A stretch of 60,910 nt of DNA from Leclercia adecarboxylata (GTDB lineage: Bacteria; Pseudomonadota; Gammaproteobacteria; Enterobacterales; Enterobacteriaceae), in NCBI GenBank assembly GCA_002360945.1, contig DERO01000025.1, positions 30,649 to 91,558 on the forward strand, read 5' to 3'. Below, in pieces: positions 57,828 through 60,910 of this stretch. Every line of letters begins with the position of its first letter. Position 1 is the first letter of the stretch. A program made the position numbers and the translations under genes. Under the pieces are notes generated by a model, which did not search any database, had not been told where the DNA came from, and saw only the letters and a program-made list of their open reading frames with translations.

Positions 57828-59014
57828 AGGGTGCCGTCCGGCAGGCGGCTTTGCGTCCACTCGTGCGGGCGATAGACCAACGGATAGGCCAGGGCCAGCT
57901 CTTCATTAAAGCCGGTGCCGATGCCGGGCGCCGTCGGCGGATAGACAAACCCGTCTTTCACCTCAGGCGCGCCAGGGAATACGCTGTCAGTGCTCGCAGA
58001 ACGTGGGATGAATTCCTGAATGGCGGCATTATGCAGGTGAATGTTCAGATGCGTATTCACCGCCACGCCGATGGGGGTCATATCCCCGGGGCCATGCCAG
58101 GCGAGACGCACGCCAAAGGCCTGACACAGGTGCGCCAGCTTCAGCGCCGGGGTAATGCCGCCGATCTGCGAGATATGGCAGCGAATAAAGTCGATGCGGC
58201 GATTGACGATCAGGTCGTGCCATTCAGCGGGGTTATTGAAAAGCTCGCCCATCGCCAGCGGCACGCAGCTCTGCTGGCGAACCTGTTCCAGCCAGGCGCT
58301 CTGCTGTGGCGGCAGGATATCCTCGATAAAGTAGGGCTGGTAAGGCTCAAGCTGTTTTGCCAGCTGCACCGCCTGCTGCGGGAATAGACGTTCGTGTACA
58401 TCGTGTAAGAAATGGATCTTCCAGCCATATTTTTCGCGCAGGGCGCGGAACATCTCCACGGTGTTCGCCATGTATTCGTGCTGATCGAACCAGGCACCCG
58501 CGGTCGGGTTCTCTGGCGCATGCAGCGCCGTTGGCGTGCCGCCGTAAAAACCCAGCTGACAGCGGATATGACGATAACCTTGCGTCACCAGTTTATCGAC
58601 GGAGGCAAAGAGTTCCTCCAGCGTCTCGCCGCTGGCGTGGCTGTAAGCCGGGATCGCATCGCGGGATTTTCCGCCCAGCAGCTGGTACAGCGGCATTCCG
58701 GCCAGCTGCCCTTTTATATCCCACAGGGCCATATCCACGCCGGAGATGGCGTTATTCATCGCCGGACCGTTACGCCAGTAGGCGTTAACGTTCATCATTT
58801 GCCACAAATCTTCGATGTTATTGGCATCCCGGCCGATCAGTAGCGGTTTAAGATACTCATCCACCAGGGTTTTCACCGCCAGCGGGCGCTGCTGGAAAGT
58901 GGCACAACCGTGTCCGATGAGCCCTTGTCCGGTGGTAACGCGAACGGTCACCAGGTTATGACGGTCCGGGCGGGTAATAAAACACTCAATATTTGTGATA
59001 ATCACAGGCGTCAC
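57815..59014 (-). CDS. Enolase-superfamily sugar-acid dehydratase (ManD/RspA type)
   Basis: The 399-residue protein follows the mannonate dehydratase/RspA subgroup of the enolase superfamily. [39 protein letters not shown] and [20 protein letters not shown] are family landmarks. Metal ligands are Asp in LHDVHERL, Glu in YFIEDILPP and Glu in AMGELFNN. The catalytic His is in [13 protein letters not shown]. It probably dehydrates an aldonic acid such as D-mannonate or D-gluconate, or it may be a low-activity member; the substrate is not established. It is divergent from the PTS gene across 274 bp. Confidence 0.88.
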   Translation of the reverse strand: MTPVIITNIECFITRPDRHNLVTVRVTTGQGLIGHGCATFQQRPLAVKTLVDEYLKPLLIGRDANNIEDLWQMMNVNAYWRNGPAMNNAISGVDMALWDIKGQLAGMPLYQLLGGKSRDAIPAYSHASGETLEELFASVDKLVTQGYRHIRCQLGFYGGTPTALHAPENPTAGAWFDQHEYMANTVEMFRALREKYGWKIHFLHDVHERLFPQQAVQLAKQLEPYQPYFIEDILPPQQSAWLEQVRQQSCVPLAMGELFNNPAEWHDLIVNRRIDFIRCHISQIGGITPALKLAHLCQAFGVRLAWHGPGDMTPIGVAVNTHLNIHLHNAAIQEFIPRSASTDSVFPGAPEVKDGFVYPPTAPGIGTGFNEELALAYPLVYRPHEWTQSRLPDGTLHTP

Positions 59015-59136
59015 GAGAAACTCCTTTGCGGCTCTGTGGAAATACAGAATGGGAATATCATCGCCCTAAAAATGTTGGCCGGTAAACCGTTTTTTTATTA
59101 TTTATTTTGGTCAGTTATTTGAGTCTATTTTAATTA

Positions 59137-59207
59137 AAAACCGTACCAATTATGGATTGATAACGGTTTTATAGCTCTTTAGATGGCTAAGTGTGAGCGA
59201 TATCAAC
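59137..59207. promoter_or_regulatory. Candidate operator and CRP-like site before the PTS gene
   Basis: AAAACCGT (59137-59144) and ACGGTTTT (59163-59170) form an 8-bp inverted repeat with an 18-base spacer. A CRP-like site TGTGA-GCGATA-TCAAC is at 59192-59207 (8 of 10 consensus bases). Both lie in the divergent dehydratase/PTS region and could serve GntR and CRP control. Binding is not shown. Confidence 0.4.
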
Positions 59208-59288
59208 TTTTATTGGTTTGTTTTGTAGGGTGGGTTTATCTATTCTCGTGGCATCAATAAAACAACAACCCTACCGGCAGGAGTCTTT

Positions 59289-60662
59289 ATGGGGACGCAA
59301 GAAGCCATCAATAATATTATTCGTCTGGTCGGTGGCCAGGGGAATATTAATAAAGTCTGGCACTGTATGACGCGGCTACGGTTTGATTTAATCGACGATA
59401 ATAAAGTTGACCAGACCGCAATAAAAAATCTGCCGGGCGTGCTGGGCGCGCAGCTGCAGAGCGATCAGTTTCAGGTGATCATCGGGCCGAAGGTGAACAG
59501 CTGGTACGAGCAAATGCTTACTGTGCTCGGTCAGGGTGCTGATAACGCACCGCCGACGACAAAGGGGCGTAAAAGCCTGGTTTCCCTCTTTATGGATACC
59601 GTCTCGGGGGTGTTTGGTCCGATTGTCCCGGCGATTGCCGGTGCCGGGATGATAAAGGGCTTGCTGGCCGGGCTGATCGCGCTGAAGGTGGTTTCCGCGA
59701 AAAGCGACACCGTCATGGTTATCGACCTGATTGCCAGCGGCGTCTTCTATTTCCTGCCGTTCTTCCTTGCCGTGTCGGCGGCGAAGATTTTCAAAACCAA
59801 TGAGTATCTCGCCGCGGCGGTTGCCGCCTGTTTGATGTATCCCTCATTAATAGAAGCAGCGAAAGCGCTGGCGACGCATCAGGAAGGGGCGGTCAGTGCG
59901 CTCTGGTTAATGAATGCCATCCCGGTCTCCGTCTTTAACTATGCCTCGAGCGTCATTCCGGTGATCTTCTCGGTGCTGGCATTGAGTTATATCCATCGCT
60001 GGGTAGACAGCATCATGCCGGATGTCCTGAAAACCGTATTCACGCCGACGCTTACCCTCTTTATAGGTGCCCTGGCGGCGCTGGTGGTGATCGGCCCGAT
60101 TGGCATCTGGCTGGGTAAAGGGCTCGCCTTCTTTATAGAAGGGCTGTTTGGCGTGTCGGCCAGCTTTGCCGGGCTTATCGTCGGGGCTATCCGTCCGGTG
60201 GCGATCCTGACCGGTATGCACCATGCGATGACGCCGATTGCCCTGCAGAACTTCAGCGACCGTGGCTACGACATGCTGATGCCAATGATGTTTATGGCCA
60301 ATATGGCGATTGCGGGAGCGACATTTGCTATCTGGCGCCTGAGCCGGGACCGCCAGGAGAGAACCGTTACGCTGTCGGCAGCCATCTCTGCGCTGCTGGG
60401 GATCACCGAACCGGCACTCTTTGGTGTCCTGACGCGCTACAAGAAAGCCTTTATCGCCGCCACGGTGGCCAGCTCGCTGGCATCAGCCTTTATTGCTTTC
60501 TTCGGCGTGCGTCTTTATGGCTACATTCTGTCGAGCATCTTCAGTTTGCCTGCTTATATAGGTCCGTACTTTGTCTTTGCTCTGGCGGGCGTGGTGATAG
60601 CGCTGGTGCTTTCCTTTACGTTGACCACCATTCTGGTAGGAAAAGAGCAAGCCGCAGAGTGA
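59289..60662 (+). CDS. PTS sugar transporter EIIBC (glucose/beta-glucoside superfamily)
   Basis: The 457-residue protein has an N-terminal EIIB domain with phosphorylated Cys26 (WHCMTRLRFDL) and a C-terminal EIIC domain of about 10 helices. The EIIC part includes GVFGPIVPAIAGAGMIKGLL, GMHHAMTPIALQNF (the conserved His region) and GITEPALFGVLTRYKKAF. It has no EIIA domain, so it needs a cytosolic EIIA such as Crr. AGGAG at 59279-59283 supports the ATG. The sugar is unknown; the divergent dehydratase suggests an acidic or amino sugar route. Confidence 0.93.
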   Translation: MGTQEAINNIIRLVGGQGNINKVWHCMTRLRFDLIDDNKVDQTAIKNLPGVLGAQLQSDQFQVIIGPKVNSWYEQMLTVLGQGADNAPPTTKGRKSLVSLFMDTVSGVFGPIVPAIAGAGMIKGLLAGLIALKVVSAKSDTVMVIDLIASGVFYFLPFFLAVSAAKIFKTNEYLAAAVAACLMYPSLIEAAKALATHQEGAVSALWLMNAIPVSVFNYASSVIPVIFSVLALSYIHRWVDSIMPDVLKTVFTPTLTLFIGALAALVVIGPIGIWLGKGLAFFIEGLFGVSASFAGLIVGAIRPVAILTGMHHAMTPIALQNFSDRGYDMLMPMMFMANMAIAGATFAIWRLSRDRQERTVTLSAAISALLGITEPALFGVLTRYKKAFIAATVASSLASAFIAFFGVRLYGYILSSIFSLPAYIGPYFVFALAGVVIALVLSFTLTTILVGKEQAAE

Positions 60663-60794
60663 TTTTGACCCCGTCTTAAAGGGCGTGCAGCAAAGAATAC
60701 CAGTCAGTTTGTGGATAACTCTGTGGGCAAATGCGTATAAGGCGGGGTTTTGCTGGGGAATGCAGCAGTCAGTCATTTTTCTGTCATTTAAGGG

Positions 60795-60910
60795 TTGCGG
60801 CCCCGGGAGAACTCCCTATAATGCGCCTCCATCGACACGGAACAACGGCAAGCAAGCCGCCGGGTCAGCAGGGAAAAGCGTGAAATTAGCGCTTGACTCT
60901 GAAAGAGGAA
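60795..60910 (+). promoter_or_regulatory. Ribosomal RNA operon promoters P1 and start of P2
   Basis: P1 has -35 TTGCGG (60795-60800), a 16-base spacer and -10 TATAAT (60817-60822), followed by the GC-rich discriminator GCGCCTCC. The next bases, GACACGGAACAACGGCAAGC and GCCGCCGGGTCAGCAGGG, match the E. coli rrn leader. The P2 -35 TTGACT is at 60893-60898, with its -10 beyond the window. The 16S rRNA gene should begin a few hundred bases past the end. The 130 bases upstream of P1 carry no gene. Confidence 0.92.

Overview
The window is chromosomal DNA of a gamma-proteobacterium of the family Enterobacteriaceae. The gene order tolC / nudF-yqiB-cpdA-yqiA-parE / ygiN-mdaB-qseC-qseB / ygiW / parC-plsC-ftsP-ygiQ / dkgA-yqhD / yqhC / yghB-metC / exbB-exbD / yghA / yqhA / yghZ / yghU is that of the tolC-to-yghU part of the Escherichia coli chromosome, and most of these proteins are close to their E. 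coli counterparts as I remember them. The G+C-rich coding sequence, the REP families and the accessory genes suggest an Enterobacter, Lelliottia, Leclercia or Klebsiella-like host rather than E. coli. I cannot fix the genus from sequence alone.

Layout. 1-5.5 kb: truncated tolC and the nudF-to-parE operon. 5.6-11.9 kb: an accessory block between parE and ygiN, made of an AraC regulator divergent from a three-gene carbohydrate operon (DUF2264 protein, LacY-family permease, GH88 unsaturated glucuronyl hydrolase), then a GGCT-like hypothetical gene and kbp. 12-30 kb: conserved core with recognisable control sites: a QseB/PmrA-type box before ygiW, MetJ boxes before metC and a Fur-like box before exbB. 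31-42 kb: small genes of unknown function, yqhA, yghZ, an intact yghX, a chemoreceptor behind a sigma-28 promoter, a diguanylate cyclase overlapping a FucR-like regulator, an orphan pair of binding proteins behind what looks like a ModE operator, and yghU. 42-47.6 kb: a complete Opp/Dpp-type peptide ABC transporter. 47.8-52.3 kb: late cobalamin genes cbiP-cobU-cobS-cobC-cobT. 53-57 kb: a large autotransporter divergent from a lipoprotein hydrolase. 57.1-60.7 kb: a sugar or sugar-acid locus (GntR regulator, ManD/RspA-type dehydratase, PTS EIIBC). The last 120 bases are the promoter region of a ribosomal RNA operon whose genes lie just outside.

How genes work together. The AraC/DUF2264/permease/GH88 block looks like import and cytoplasmic cleavage of unsaturated uronate oligosaccharides, with a good CRP-like site in the divergent promoter region. 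ExbB-ExbD energise TonB-dependent uptake. The Opp-type operon has a terminator after the binding-protein gene, which should lower expression of the membrane and ATPase genes relative to the binding protein. The cob genes cover cobyric acid amidation and nucleotide-loop assembly only, so salvage rather than complete synthesis is likely from this locus.

The best candidate for something undescribed is at 39.2-41.0 kb: a FepB/BtuF/MolA-type periplasmic binding protein overlapping a ModA-like protein that has no signal peptide. No permease or ATPase is nearby, and the pair is preceded by a 24-bp inverted repeat that closely matches the E. coli modA operator. No insertion sequence, prophage, tRNA gene or CRISPR array was seen, and no gene-free stretch exceeds 300 bases. 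Comparisons with named proteins were made from memory, without database searches.
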